Shown here one piece after another: positions 41,603 to 50,264 of a stretch of DNA of 64,000 nt (the stretch's first letter is position 1; every line of letters begins with the position of its first letter). The stretch comes from Saccharopolyspora shandongensis (lineage in GTDB: Bacteria; Actinomycetota; Actinomycetes; Mycobacteriales; Pseudonocardiaceae): positions 1 through 64,000 of the forward strand of contig NZ_FNOK01000044.1 of the NCBI RefSeq assembly GCF_900106995.1, written 5' to 3'. The translations under genes were made by a program, and so were the position numbers. The notes under the pieces were generated by a model. That model was not told where the DNA came from and did no database searches. It worked only from the letters and a program-made list of their open reading frames with translations.

Positions 41603-44600
41603 CTAGTGGAAGTCGCGCGAAGTCGAGGGGATGCGCACTTCCAGTTTCTGCAGCCGGTCAGCTCTCAAATTGATCACTCCTTCCGCTCGTTCGACGATTC
41701 CGCGCACCAGCAACGCGGCGCTGGTACGCCCGACTTTTCGGTAGCGCGCCCACAAACCCGGTGAGCACATGACGTTGACCATGCCGGTCTCGTCCTCCAG
41801 GTTCAGGAACGTGACGCCGCCCGCCGTGGCCGGTCGCTGCCGGTGGGTCACCGCGCCACCCACCAGCACCCGGGAGCCGTGCTCCACTTCGGACAGTCGA
41901 TCCGCCGGGATCGCGCCCAGCTCGTCCAATCTGGCTCGGACGAACTGCAGCGGGAAGCTGTCCGGCGACACCCCGGTGGCCCACACGTCCGCGGCGGCCA
42001 CCTCGACGCCGTCCATCCCCGGCAGCGCCGGGGCGGCGGCCGATGCGGTAGTACCCGGCAACCGATCCGGCCGATCACCGGCAGCGGCGGCGGCGTTCCA
42101 CAACGCCTCCCGTCGGGACAAGCCGAAGCAACCGAACGCGCCCGCCGTCGCCAGTGCCTCCATCTGCGCAGCAGTCAGCTGCGTTCGGCGCGCCACATCG
42201 GCCATGTCGACGTACGGACCGTTCTCCGCGCGCTCCATGACTAATCGCTCGCCGGCGCTCTCGCCGAGCTTGCGCACGGAAGCCAACCCCAGGCGCACCG
42301 CTCGCTTGCCCTCGCTGTCGGCGTCCGGCTCCAGATCGGCCTGGGCTCGACTCGCGTTGACATCCGGCCCGCGCACCCGCACCCCATGCCGGCGGGCGTC
42401 GGCGACCAGCGACTGCGGCGAGTAGAAGCCCATCGGCTGGGCCTTGAGCAGCGCGGCGCAGAACACCGCCGGGTAGTAGTGCTTGAACCACGCGCTGGCG
42501 AACACCAGCAGCGCGAAGCTCAGGGCATGGCTCTCCGGGAAGCCGTAGTTCGCGAAAGCCAGCATCCGCTGGTAGATCCGCTCCGCCAGTTCCCCGGAAA
42601 TGCCCTTGGCCGCCATCCCCTCGAACAACCGCCCCCGGAGCCGCTCCATCCGCTCCTCGGAACGCTTGGCCCCCATCGCCCGCCGCAGCTGGTCCGCCTC
42701 GGCCGCGGAGAACCCCGCGACGTCGACCGCCAACTGCATCAGCTGTTCCTGGAACAGCGGGACGCCGAGGGTCTTCTTCAGGGCACCGGCCATCGACGGG
42801 TGCTCGAAGTCCCAGTCCTCCAAGCCGTTCCGGCGCCGGATGTACGGGTGCACCGAACCGCCCTGGATCGGGCCCGGCCGGATCAGCGCCACCTCCACCA
42901 CGAGGTCGTAGAACTCCCGCGGTTTCAGCCTCGGCAGCGTGGCCAGCTGCGCGCGGCTCTCCACCTGGAACACCCCGACCGCGTCGGCCCGCCGCAGCAT
43001 CTCGTACACCGCGTCGTCGTTCAGGTCGAGCTCGCCGAGGTCGACCTCGATCCCGTGGTGTTCGAGGGTCATGTCGATCGCGTAGTGCAGCGCCGAGAGC
43101 ATGCCGAGCCCCAGCAGGTCGAACTTGACGAGGCCGACCTCCGCGCAGTCGTCCTTGTCCCACTGCAGAACCGTGCGGCCGGGCATCCTCGCCCACTCCA
43201 CCGGGCAGACCTCGCCGACCGGCCGGTGGCAGATCACCATCCCGCCGGAGTGGATGCCCAGGTGCCGGGGGAAGCCCAGCAGCTCACCGGCGAGCTCCCG
43301 CACCGGTTCGGGAATCTCGGAGTCCTCCGGCAGCGGCCCCCAGTGCTCGATCTCCTTGCTCCAGGCGTCCTGCTGCCCGGGCGAGTAGCCGAGGGCCCGC
43401 GCGACGTCCCGCACCGCCGAGCGCGGTCGGTAGCTGATCACGTTCGCGACCTGCGCGGCGTGCATCCGGCCGTACTTGCGGTAGACGTACTGGATCACCT
43501 CCTCTCGGCGATCGGACTCGATGTCCAGGTCGATGTCGGGCGGCCCGTCCCGCTCCGGGGCCAGGAAGCGCTCGAAGAGCAGCTGGTAGCGGACCGGGTC
43601 GGCGTTGGTGATCCGCAGCGCGAAGCACACCGCCGAGTTCGCCGCCGAACCCCTCCCCTGGCACAGGATCCGCTGCTCCCGGCAGAACTCGACGATGTCG
43701 GACACCACCAGGAAGTAGCCGGGGAACTCCAGCTGCTCGATCAGCGCCAGCTCGTGCTCGATCTGCCGGTAGGCGGCGGGATTCTCCTGCGGCAGTCCGT
43801 ACCGGTCGAGCGCGCCTCGGAGGACGAGTTCGCGCAGCCAGCTCGCCTCGGTGCGCCCCATCGGCACGTCGAACGGCGGCAGCTTCGGGGCCACCAGCTT
43901 CAGGTCGAAGGCGAACTCCCGGCCCAGCTCGGCGGCCCGCTGCACGGCCCCCGGGTAGCGGGCGAACATCTCGGCCATCTCCGCGCCGGAGCGCAGGTAG
44001 TTGCCCGCCCAGCCGGGCAGCCAGCCGTCCATGTCGTCCAGGCTGCGGCGGGCCCGGATCGCCGCCACCACCGCGGCCAACCGAGCGCGATCCGGCCGGG
44101 CGAGGTGTGCGCCGGTTGCGGCCACCGTGGACACTCCCGCTCTATCGGCGAGCTCGGCCATGGCGTCGTTGCGCGCCGAGTCCGCGGGCAGCCCGTGGTC
44201 GGTCAGCTCCACGGTGACGTGGTCCCGCCCGAACAACGCGATCAGCCGGTCCAACTCGGCGGCGGCCGCCGCCGGGCCGCTTTCGGCCAGCGCCGCCGGG
44301 ACCGCCCCTTTGCGGCACCCGGTGAGCACCTGCCAGTGCCCCGCCGCCGCACCCGCGAGCTTCTCCAGGTCGTACACCGGACGGCCCTTCTCCTTGCCCT
44401 CCAAGTGCGCCTCGCTGATCGCCCGGCACAAGCTCGCGTAGCCGGCCGGATCGCGGGCCAGCACCAGCAGGTGGCGTCCTTCGGGGTCGGGGATCCCGTT
44501 CTGCGGCACCGAAAGCCCCAGGCTCAGCTCGGCACCGAACACGGTGCGCACTCCGTGCTCGGCCGCGGCCTCCGCGAAGCGGACCACCCCGTACAGCCCG

Positions 44601-44908
44601 TCGTGGTCGGTCAGCGCGATCGCATCCAGGCCGAGGCGAGCCGCCTCCGCCGCCAGCTCCTCCGGATGGCTCGCGCCGTCGAGGAAGCTGAAGTTGGAGT
44701 GCGCGTGCAGCTCCGCATAGGGCACCTCCGCCACCGCGGCAACGGCGTCGGCCTCGTACCTGGCGCGCCGCCGGGTCCACGCGGGGCTGTCGTTCCCGTC
44801 GCCGGGATGTCTCTCGTCGCGCGGGCCGGACCCGTCGGCCGGAGGCAGTCGGCCGGAGAGCACTTTCTCCAGGTCCGACCAGGTCTGGGGAGGGTTGAAC
44901 CAACTCAT
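41603..44908 (-). CDS. dnaE2: Error-prone DNA polymerase DnaE2
   Basis: 1101 aa. The N-terminal PHP domain has ELHAHSNFSFLDGASHPEELAAEAARLGLDAIALTDHD. The polymerase active site is PPDIDLDIESDRREEVIQYVY with the catalytic Asp pair. A C-terminal OB-fold follows (VLVGGAVTHRQRPATAGGVTFLNLEDETG). It starts MSWFNPPQTWSDLEKVLSG, the family-typical N-terminus. DnaE2 performs damage-induced mutagenic synthesis with ImuA' and ImuB, encoded directly upstream. A LexA-type box (44966-44981) lies 58 bp before the ATG, so it is an SOS gene with its own promoter. Confidence 0.95.
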   Translation of the reverse strand: MSWFNPPQTWSDLEKVLSGRLPPADGSGPRDERHPGDGNDSPAWTRRRARYEADAVAAVAEVPYAELHAHSNFSFLDGASHPEELAAEAARLGLDAIALTDHDGLYGVVRFAEAAAEHGVRTVFGAELSLGLSVPQNGIPDPEGRHLLVLARDPAGYASLCRAISEAHLEGKEKGRPVYDLEKLAGAAAGHWQVLTGCRKGAVPAALAESGPAAAAAELDRLIALFGRDHVTVELTDHGLPADSARNDAMAELADRAGVSTVAATGAHLARPDRARLAAVVAAIRARRSLDDMDGWLPGWAGNYLRSGAEMAEMFARYPGAVQRAAELGREFAFDLKLVAPKLPPFDVPMGRTEASWLRELVLRGALDRYGLPQENPAAYRQIEHELALIEQLEFPGYFLVVSDIVEFCREQRILCQGRGSAANSAVCFALRITNADPVRYQLLFERFLAPERDGPPDIDLDIESDRREEVIQYVYRKYGRMHAAQVANVISYRPRSAVRDVARALGYSPGQQDAWSKEIEHWGPLPEDSEIPEPVRELAGELLGFPRHLGIHSGGMVICHRPVGEVCPVEWARMPGRTVLQWDKDDCAEVGLVKFDLLGLGMLSALHYAIDMTLEHHGIEVDLGELDLNDDAVYEMLRRADAVGVFQVESRAQLATLPRLKPREFYDLVVEVALIRPGPIQGGSVHPYIRRRNGLEDWDFEHPSMAGALKKTLGVPLFQEQLMQLAVDVAGFSAAEADQLRRAMGAKRSEERMERLRGRLFEGMAAKGISGELAERIYQRMLAFANYGFPESHALSFALLVFASAWFKHYYPAVFCAALLKAQPMGFYSPQSLVADARRHGVRVRGPDVNASRAQADLEPDADSEGKRAVRLGLASVRKLGESAGERLVMERAENGPYVDMADVARRTQLTAAQMEALATAGAFGCFGLSRREALWNAAAAAGDRPDRLPGTTASAAAPALPGMDGVEVAAADVWATGVSPDSFPLQFVRARLDELGAIPADRLSEVEHGSRVLVGGAVTHRQRPATAGGVTFLNLEDETGMVNVMCSPGLWARYRKVGRTSAALLVRGIVERAEGVINLRADRLQKLEVRIPSTSRDFH

Positions 44909-44965
44909 GAAATCCAGTGAACTCCTGTTCGATTCACCGCTGCCACCGAATAAGCCGCACTCCAC

Positions 44966-44981
44966 TCGAACGAGTGTTCGC
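44966..44981. promoter_or_regulatory. SOS (LexA) box upstream of dnaE2
   Basis: TCGAAC-GAGT-GTTCGC matches the actinobacterial/Bacillus SOS box TCGAAC-N4-GTTCGA at 11 of 12 fixed positions. It sits between the imuB stop (44984) and the dnaE2 start. Confidence 0.85.
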
Positions 44982-44983
44982 CA

Positions 44984-46654
44984 TCATCGATAGGCACCCT
45001 GCACCCACCAGCGGCCCCCTTCGTGCACCAGGAGCAGCGCCACCTCGCCCACCTCGGCATCGCCGTCCCCGGCCGGATCCGCTTCCGGCTCGAGCACGAC
45101 CTGGATCCGCACCAGCTCCCGCGCCGGCACCTGCGCCGCCGGCGCAGTCCGGCCGGATCCGCCCGCCAGCAGCTCCGCCCACCAGCGCTCGGCCACCGGC
45201 CACGGCCCGGCCCAGCCGGACACCGCCCGCGATCGCCCGCCCGACACCTCCACGCGGGACGGCGCCGCGGTGAGCCGATGCCGGTCGGTGACGCCCACCG
45301 GGCGGCCCTCGTCGTCGAACACCGCCGCGGGCCACGGTGAATCCGGCACCACCGAGGGCGACGGCGACGGGATGCGCCCCGGCCACGGCCGGTCGGCGGG
45401 CAGCGCAGGACGGCGTTCGTCGCCCCACGGCACGAACCGCACCTGATCGCGCAGGTCCCGTCCGCCGCCGAACACCCCGGTCAGGACCGCCTCCGGCCCG
45501 AGCAAGCCCTGCACCCGCGCGAACGCGCGCCCGGCGCGGGCATCCGCCTCCCCGGTCGCGGCGTTGAGCAAGTCGAGCTGCAGACCACCCGCCCCGACCA
45601 CTTCTTCCGGCCGCAGGCTCAGCACGCTCACCCCGGCCGTCGGGCGTTGCCGACCGCTGCGGCCGTGCAGCCAGCCGTCGAGCTGCCAGCGCACCCGATC
45701 CGCAGTGGCCGCCGGCGTCAGCGGCTCCGCGCAGCGCCAGACCCGGTGCAGCTCCTCGCCGTGCTCGGTGCGGGCCGAAATCCCCAGCCGAGTGCAGGCC
45801 AGCCCGAGTTCGCCCAGCCTGGCGTGCAGTTGGTCCGCCAGGACCTTGGCCGCGAACGCGGCCTCGTCCACCCGCTCCACCGGCGGGTCGAGCTCCTCGG
45901 ACACCACCAGGTCCGGTGGCGGCTGGCGCCGCAGGACCGGCCGCTCTTCCCGGCCGCCGGCCGCGCGGTGCACCAGCAGCGCGGCCTGGCCGAACCGTGT
46001 GGACACGTCCGACGAGGACAGCGCCGCGAACTCGCCCAGCGTGCGAATCCCCAGCCGCCGCAACAGATCCACCAGCTCCGCCTGATCGGCGGCGCGCTGC
46101 CCGGGCAGCCGGCCGGTGAGCTGATCGATCTCCTCGATCAGCAGGGGAGCGAGGAACTCCCGACTTCGGCCCGGGGCCACGAGTTCGTTGCGCCGGGCCG
46201 CCAGCACCGCCGCGAACAGCCCGTCCGCGATGCCGATCCGGCACTCGACGCCGACCTGCGCGTCCAGTTGGTCCAGCACGCGTTCGGCGACGGCCTCCTC
46301 CGAACCGAAGTACCGGACCGGACCCCGCGCGGGGACCGCCACCAGGCCCGGACGCACGACCTCCACGCCCGGCATCAACTCCTCGACCGCCGCCAGCACC
46401 GGCTCGAACAACCGCGCGTCCCGGGCCGGATCGTGCTCGCACACAACGAGTTCCGGGCACCGGCCCTGCGCTTCACGGCGGCGCATCCCGCGGCGCACCC
46501 CGCTGCCGCGCGCCGTTTCGGAGCAGGCCACCACCCTGTTCGCCGCGAACACCGCGGCGGGCACCAGCGAGCCGAGTTCGGCCGCACGGGAGGCGGCGAC
46601 CACCGGCCAATCCGGGCACCAGATGACGAGTCGACGAGGCGGCACCACGCTCAC
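44984..46654 (-). CDS. imuB: ImuB, Y-family polymerase-like accessory protein
   Basis: 556 aa. It begins RRLVIWCPDWPVVAASRAA, the ImuB form of the Y-family N-terminus, and retains the little-finger region, but the catalytic SIDE-type acidic pair is absent (GPVRYFGSEEAVAERVL stands in that stretch). This fits ImuB as an inactive adaptor linking DnaE2 to the beta clamp. The C-terminal region (residues about 430-556) is Pro- and Trp-rich. The GTG start overlaps the imuA' stop (GTGA), so the two are coupled. Confidence 0.93.
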   Translation of the reverse strand: MSVVPPRRLVIWCPDWPVVAASRAAELGSLVPAAVFAANRVVACSETARGSGVRRGMRRREAQGRCPELVVCEHDPARDARLFEPVLAAVEELMPGVEVVRPGLVAVPARGPVRYFGSEEAVAERVLDQLDAQVGVECRIGIADGLFAAVLAARRNELVAPGRSREFLAPLLIEEIDQLTGRLPGQRAADQAELVDLLRRLGIRTLGEFAALSSSDVSTRFGQAALLVHRAAGGREERPVLRRQPPPDLVVSEELDPPVERVDEAAFAAKVLADQLHARLGELGLACTRLGISARTEHGEELHRVWRCAEPLTPAATADRVRWQLDGWLHGRSGRQRPTAGVSVLSLRPEEVVGAGGLQLDLLNAATGEADARAGRAFARVQGLLGPEAVLTGVFGGGRDLRDQVRFVPWGDERRPALPADRPWPGRIPSPSPSVVPDSPWPAAVFDDEGRPVGVTDRHRLTAAPSRVEVSGGRSRAVSGWAGPWPVAERWWAELLAGGSGRTAPAAQVPARELVRIQVVLEPEADPAGDGDAEVGEVALLLVHEGGRWWVQGAYR

Positions 46655-47364
46655 CCCGCCACCGGACGTAGCTGCGGCCGGGTGTTCTCGCCCGGCTCGT
46701 CCGCGGGCACCCCGATCGCTCCGTCGCACGCCGGGAGCAGCAGTCGGCACGAGCGCGGCCTGGACGCCGCTCCACGCCCTCCCGCTCGCACCGTGACGGC
46801 ACGTTCCCGCAGGTAGCCATGGCCCTGTCCAAGTCCTCGCCAGTCGGCACCGACGCAGCGCAGCTGCACCTCGGCACCCACCCACGCGCCGAACGGCAGC
46901 AGCACCGAGCCGCGGTTGCGCGCCCGCGCCGACAGCCGTCGGGCATCCGAATCGGCCACCTGCCGGGTACCGCCCACCGCCACTAGGTCGACCCCGTCGA
47001 GCAGCGCGGCGATCACGCCCACCGGGTCTCCGCCCGGCCGCGGCACCACCGCGAGCCTGGCGAGCTCCACGCCGGCTTCGGCCGCCGCCACCAAGCTGAT
47101 TCCGGGCAGCCCCACCACCGCCGCCCAAGATCCGTTCGCCGTCGCCTCCGACAGCAGCGCGAACAGCAGCGAGACCGATCCGTGCACCGCCACCGTGCTG
47201 CCACGGCGCAAACCTGGCCATGGCAGCACGGCGGCGAGCTCCGTCCGCGTGGGCAGCACCCGGCCCGCTCCCGGAATGCCGCCGGCCTCGACGGCCTGCA
47301 CGCCCAGGGACACCCCGTCAGCCGTGGACGCGCCCAGCGCCGTCAAGGACGCCATCGCGGACAT
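46651..47364 (-). CDS. imuA': ImuA', RecA-like SOS mutagenesis protein
   Basis: 237 aa. It contains LPWPGLRRGSTVAVHGSVSLLFALLSEATANGSWAAVVGLP, a degenerate RecA/SulA-like core without a canonical Walker A GKT, and GAEVQLRCVGADW. The gene order imuA'-imuB-dnaE2 is that of the actinobacterial mutasome. The ATG at 47364 is 5 nt after GGGGAGG. Two SOS boxes lie upstream (47529-47544 and 47600-47615), and a perfect hairpin lies in the leader at 47390-47420. Confidence 0.9.
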   Translation of the reverse strand: MSAMASLTALGASTADGVSLGVQAVEAGGIPGAGRVLPTRTELAAVLPWPGLRRGSTVAVHGSVSLLFALLSEATANGSWAAVVGLPGISLVAAAEAGVELARLAVVPRPGGDPVGVIAALLDGVDLVAVGGTRQVADSDARRLSARARNRGSVLLPFGAWVGAEVQLRCVGADWRGLGQGHGYLRERAVTVRAGGRGAASRPRSCRLLLPACDGAIGVPADEPGENTRPQLRPVAG

Positions 47365-47389
47365 CGCCGCCTCCCCACATCGTGACCTC

Positions 47390-47420
47390 ATGGGTGCCCG
47401 ACCCCGGCGCGGGCACCCAT
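47390..47420 (-). promoter_or_regulatory. Perfect hairpin in the imuA' leader
   Basis: ATGGGTGCCCG (47390-47400) and CGGGCACCCAT (47410-47420) form an 11-bp stem with a 9-nt loop, 26 bp upstream of the imuA' ATG. It could attenuate or stabilise the transcript. Confidence 0.5.
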
Positions 47421-47528
47421 TCAGCCGCCGCGGGGAAGGCAGCGGTGGACCCGGCGCGGCGCCTGCACCCGAACACAGCGCCGGTTCCATCGGAGTAGCC
47501 GACCCCGACATCGGCCACTTCCGTTATC

Positions 47529-47544
47529 TCGAACCTCAGTTCGA
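47529..47544. promoter_or_regulatory. Consensus SOS (LexA) box of imuA'
   Basis: TCGAACCTCAGTTCGA is a perfect copy of TCGAAC-N4-GTTCGA. It lies between a -35 TTGACT (47548-47553, minus strand) and a -10 AGATAA (47524-47529), so LexA would block this promoter directly. Confidence 0.9.
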
Positions 47545-47599
47545 ACAAGTCAAGTAAACCCTGCACAGCGACCCGCGTCAAGGGCTCCGACCAGATCGA

Positions 47600-47615
47600 G
47601 TGAACATTTGTTCGA
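47600..47615. promoter_or_regulatory. Second SOS-like box upstream of imuA'
   Basis: On the minus strand TCGAAC-AAAT-GTTCAC, 11 of 12 fixed positions, 71 bp upstream of the first box. The stretch from here to the purH terminator (47616-47883) holds no gene I can support. Confidence 0.7.
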
Positions 47616-47883
47616 TCATCTGATCTTGGCGGAAATGTCCGCTACAACTTGACTCATGACCGCGTTTCCACCTCGCGGGGAAGCCGCCGTCCGAGCAGTT
47701 CCGGCGGCCGCCCGAGCAGCCGGGCCGGCCCACGGCGAGCCCGCGAACGTCGAACGACACCACCCGTAGCCACCGGCCTTGCGCCGACGGCTGCGGCACG
47801 CAGCCCGAGGAGGCGAGACACCATGCGCACGGACGAAACGCACACCGATCACCGCCTGGCCGGAGCGACCGGCGAAACGAAAA

Positions 47884-47915
47884 CGGTGCGGCCGACCGAA
47901 GTCGACCGCACCGTC
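47884..47915 (-). terminator. Terminator of purH
   Basis: ACGGTGCGG (47884-47892) and CCGCACCGT (47907-47915) with an inner CGAC/GTCG stem; on the minus strand TTTTCGTTT follows. Confidence 0.85.
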
Positions 47916-47930
47916 CACAGTGCACCGGAT

Positions 47931-49496
47931 TCAGTGCGCGAAGTGGCGCGTCCCGGTGAAGTACATCGGCACGCCGGCGGCCTCGGCCGCCGCGATGGTC
48001 TCCGCGTCCCGGACCGAGCCGCCGGGCTGCACGATCGCGCGAACCCCGGCGTCCAGCAGCACCTGCGGGCCGTCCGCGAACGGGAAGAACGCGTCCGAGG
48101 CGGCCACCGAGCCCTTCGCCCGGTCGCCCGCCCGCGACACCGCGAGGCGCGCCGAGTCGACCCGGTTCACCTGGCCCATGCCGACACCCACGGTCGCCCC
48201 GTCGTCGGCGAGCAGGATCGCGTTGGACTTCACCGCGCGGCAGGCCCGCCACGCGAACTTCAGGTCCGCCAGCGTCGCCGCGTCCACCGGCGAGCCGGCC
48301 GCCAGCGTCCAGTTCGCCGGGTCGTCGCCCTCGGCGTCGATCGCGTCGGAGCCCTGCACCAGCATGCCGCCGGAGATCGCCCGCATCTCGATCCGGCCGC
48401 TCTTGGGCGGCTGCGCGGTCAGGATCCGGATGTTCTTCTTCTTGCTCAGCACGTCCACGGCGCCGTCGGCGTAGCCCGGCGCCACGATCACCTCGGTGAA
48501 GATCTCGGCGACCTGCTCGGCCATCGCCACCGACACCTCGCGGTTCGTCGCGATGACGCCGCCGTACGCGCTCACCGAGTCGCACTCGTGCGCCTTGCGG
48601 TGCGCCGCGGCGATGTCGTCGGCCACCGCGATGCCGCACGGGTTGGCGTGCTTGATGATCGCCACGCACGGCTCGCTGTGGTCGTGCGCAGCGCGCCAGG
48701 CGGAGTCGGCGTCGACGTAGTTGTTGTACGACATCTCCTTGCCGTGCAGCTGCGCAGCGGCCGCGAGCCCGGTCGCTTCGCCGCCGGAGACGTACAGCGC
48801 GGCGGGCTGGTGCGGGTTCTCGCCGTAGCGCAGCGCGGAGCGCCGCTCCCAGGTCTCCCCGATCCAGCCGGGGAACACCGAGTCGTCCCCGGTCGGCACC
48901 TTGCTCATCCAGGACGCCACGGCGACGTCGTACGACGCGGTGTGCCGGAACGCGGCCGCGGCCAGCTCGACCCGGTCGGCCATCGTGAAGCCGCCCTCGC
49001 GGATCTGCTCCAGCACCCACTCGTAGCGGCTGGGGTCGACCACGACGGCGACGTTCGCGTGGTTCTTGGCGGACGCCCGGACCATCGCCGGCCCGCCGAT
49101 GTCGATCTGCTCGATCACCTCGTCCGGCGCGGCACCCGAGGCGACCGTCTGGACGAACGGGTACAGGTTCACGATCAGCAGGTCGAACGGCGTGATGTCC
49201 AGGTCGCGCAGCTGGTCCGCGTGCTCCTGGCGGCGCAGGTCGGCGAGCAGCCCCGCGTGCACCCGCGGGTGCAGGGTCTTGACCCGGCCGTCGAGCGCCT
49301 CCGGGAACCCGGTGAGCTCCTCGACCGGGGTGACGGGCACGCCCGCCGCGGCGATCGTGCGGGCCGTACCGCCGGTGGACACGATCTCCACGCCGGCGGC
49401 GTGCAGCCCGGTGGCCAGCTCCAGCAGGCCCGACTTGTCGGACACGCCGATCAGCGCGCGGCGAACCGCTCGCCGCTCCTGCAAGTTCGCGGTCAC
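47931..49496 (-). CDS. purH: Bifunctional AICAR transformylase/IMP cyclohydrolase
   Basis: 521 aa. The IMP cyclohydrolase domain is at residues 1-200 ([48 protein letters not shown]). The transformylase domain follows, with the catalytic Lys-His in [14 protein letters not shown] and YGGVIATN, ending [14 protein letters not shown]. It performs the last two steps of IMP synthesis. The GTG start overlaps the purN stop (GTGA). The order PerM-like-purN-purH is conserved with mycobacteria. Confidence 0.96.
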   Translation of the reverse strand: MTANLQERRAVRRALIGVSDKSGLLELATGLHAAGVEIVSTGGTARTIAAAGVPVTPVEELTGFPEALDGRVKTLHPRVHAGLLADLRRQEHADQLRDLDITPFDLLIVNLYPFVQTVASGAAPDEVIEQIDIGGPAMVRASAKNHANVAVVVDPSRYEWVLEQIREGGFTMADRVELAAAAFRHTASYDVAVASWMSKVPTGDDSVFPGWIGETWERRSALRYGENPHQPAALYVSGGEATGLAAAAQLHGKEMSYNNYVDADSAWRAAHDHSEPCVAIIKHANPCGIAVADDIAAAHRKAHECDSVSAYGGVIATNREVSVAMAEQVAEIFTEVIVAPGYADGAVDVLSKKKNIRILTAQPPKSGRIEMRAISGGMLVQGSDAIDAEGDDPANWTLAAGSPVDAATLADLKFAWRACRAVKSNAILLADDGATVGVGMGQVNRVDSARLAVSRAGDRAKGSVAASDAFFPFADGPQVLLDAGVRAIVQPGGSVRDAETIAAAEAAGVPMYFTGTRHFAH

Positions 49497-50167
49497 GGGA
49501 TACTCACCTTCCGTCCCTGCACGGTCCAGCCGTGCAGTGCCAGCTGTTCCAGGGTGTCGACCAGCAGCCGCCGCTCGACGGCCTTGATCCGCTCGTGGAG
49601 ACTCGCCTCGTCGTCGTCGGGCCGCACCTCGACGGCCTCCTGCGCGAGAATCGGCCCGGTGTCCACGCCGGCATCGACCACGAACAGGGTGCAGCCGGTG
49701 ACCCGGACTCCATACTCCAGCGCATCCCGCACCCCGTGCATGCCGGGGAACGACGGGAGCAGCGCGGGGTGGCTGTTGAGGTACCGGCCGGCGAAGCGGG
49801 CCAGGAAATCGGCGCCGACGAGCTTCATGAACCCGGCGGAGACCACCAGGTCCGGCTCGTGCTCGGCGCAGGCCTCGGTCAGTGCGCGGTCCCACTCGGC
49901 GCGGTCGGCGTGGTCCTTGACCCGGCGCACGAAGGTCGGCACCCCGGCGCGCTCGGCGCGGGCCAGCCCCTCGATGCCGTCGCGATCGGCGCCCACCGCG
50001 ACGACCTGCACCGGGAAGTCCGGCGAACTGGTCGAGTCGAGCAGTGCTTGCAGCAGGGTTCCGGATCCGGACACCAGCACGACGACCCGTGCGGGGCCGG
50101 CGGTGGCGAACCGGGTTGACTTCGAGTGCTCGGCGGCGCTCGGCTGGTCGGGCGTACTCGGATTCAG
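49493..50167 (-). CDS. purN: Phosphoribosylglycinamide formyltransferase, probable CTG start
   Basis: About 224 aa. [57 protein letters not shown] (His and Asn of the active site) and [15 protein letters not shown] are PurN signatures. There is no ATG, GTG or TTG in frame between the upstream gene and the first core strand except a GTG inside that strand, too late. A CTG at 50165-50167 stands 6 nt after AGGAG and is the best start. PurN adds the formyl group to GAR in purine synthesis. Confidence 0.88.
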   Translation of the reverse strand: MNPSTPDQPSAAEHSKSTRFATAGPARVVVLVSGSGTLLQALLDSTSSPDFPVQVVAVGADRDGIEGLARAERAGVPTFVRRVKDHADRAEWDRALTEACAEHEPDLVVSAGFMKLVGADFLARFAGRYLNSHPALLPSFPGMHGVRDALEYGVRVTGCTLFVVDAGVDTGPILAQEAVEVRPDDDEASLHERIKAVERRLLVDTLEQLALHGWTVQGRKVSIP

Positions 50168-50264
50168 CGTTCGCTCCTGACATGCCTCGGCACGATCTCC
50201 CGAAGCAGCGTAAGCGCTGATTGCGGCGCCGACGTCGCCAGGGCCCGGGCGAGTGGCGCAGCCC

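Noticed and set aside
41032-41673. Plus-strand open frame of 213 codons beside dnaE2
   Set aside because: No Shine-Dalgarno, no recognisable domain, and it overlaps both the truncated reductase remnant and the dnaE2 3' end.
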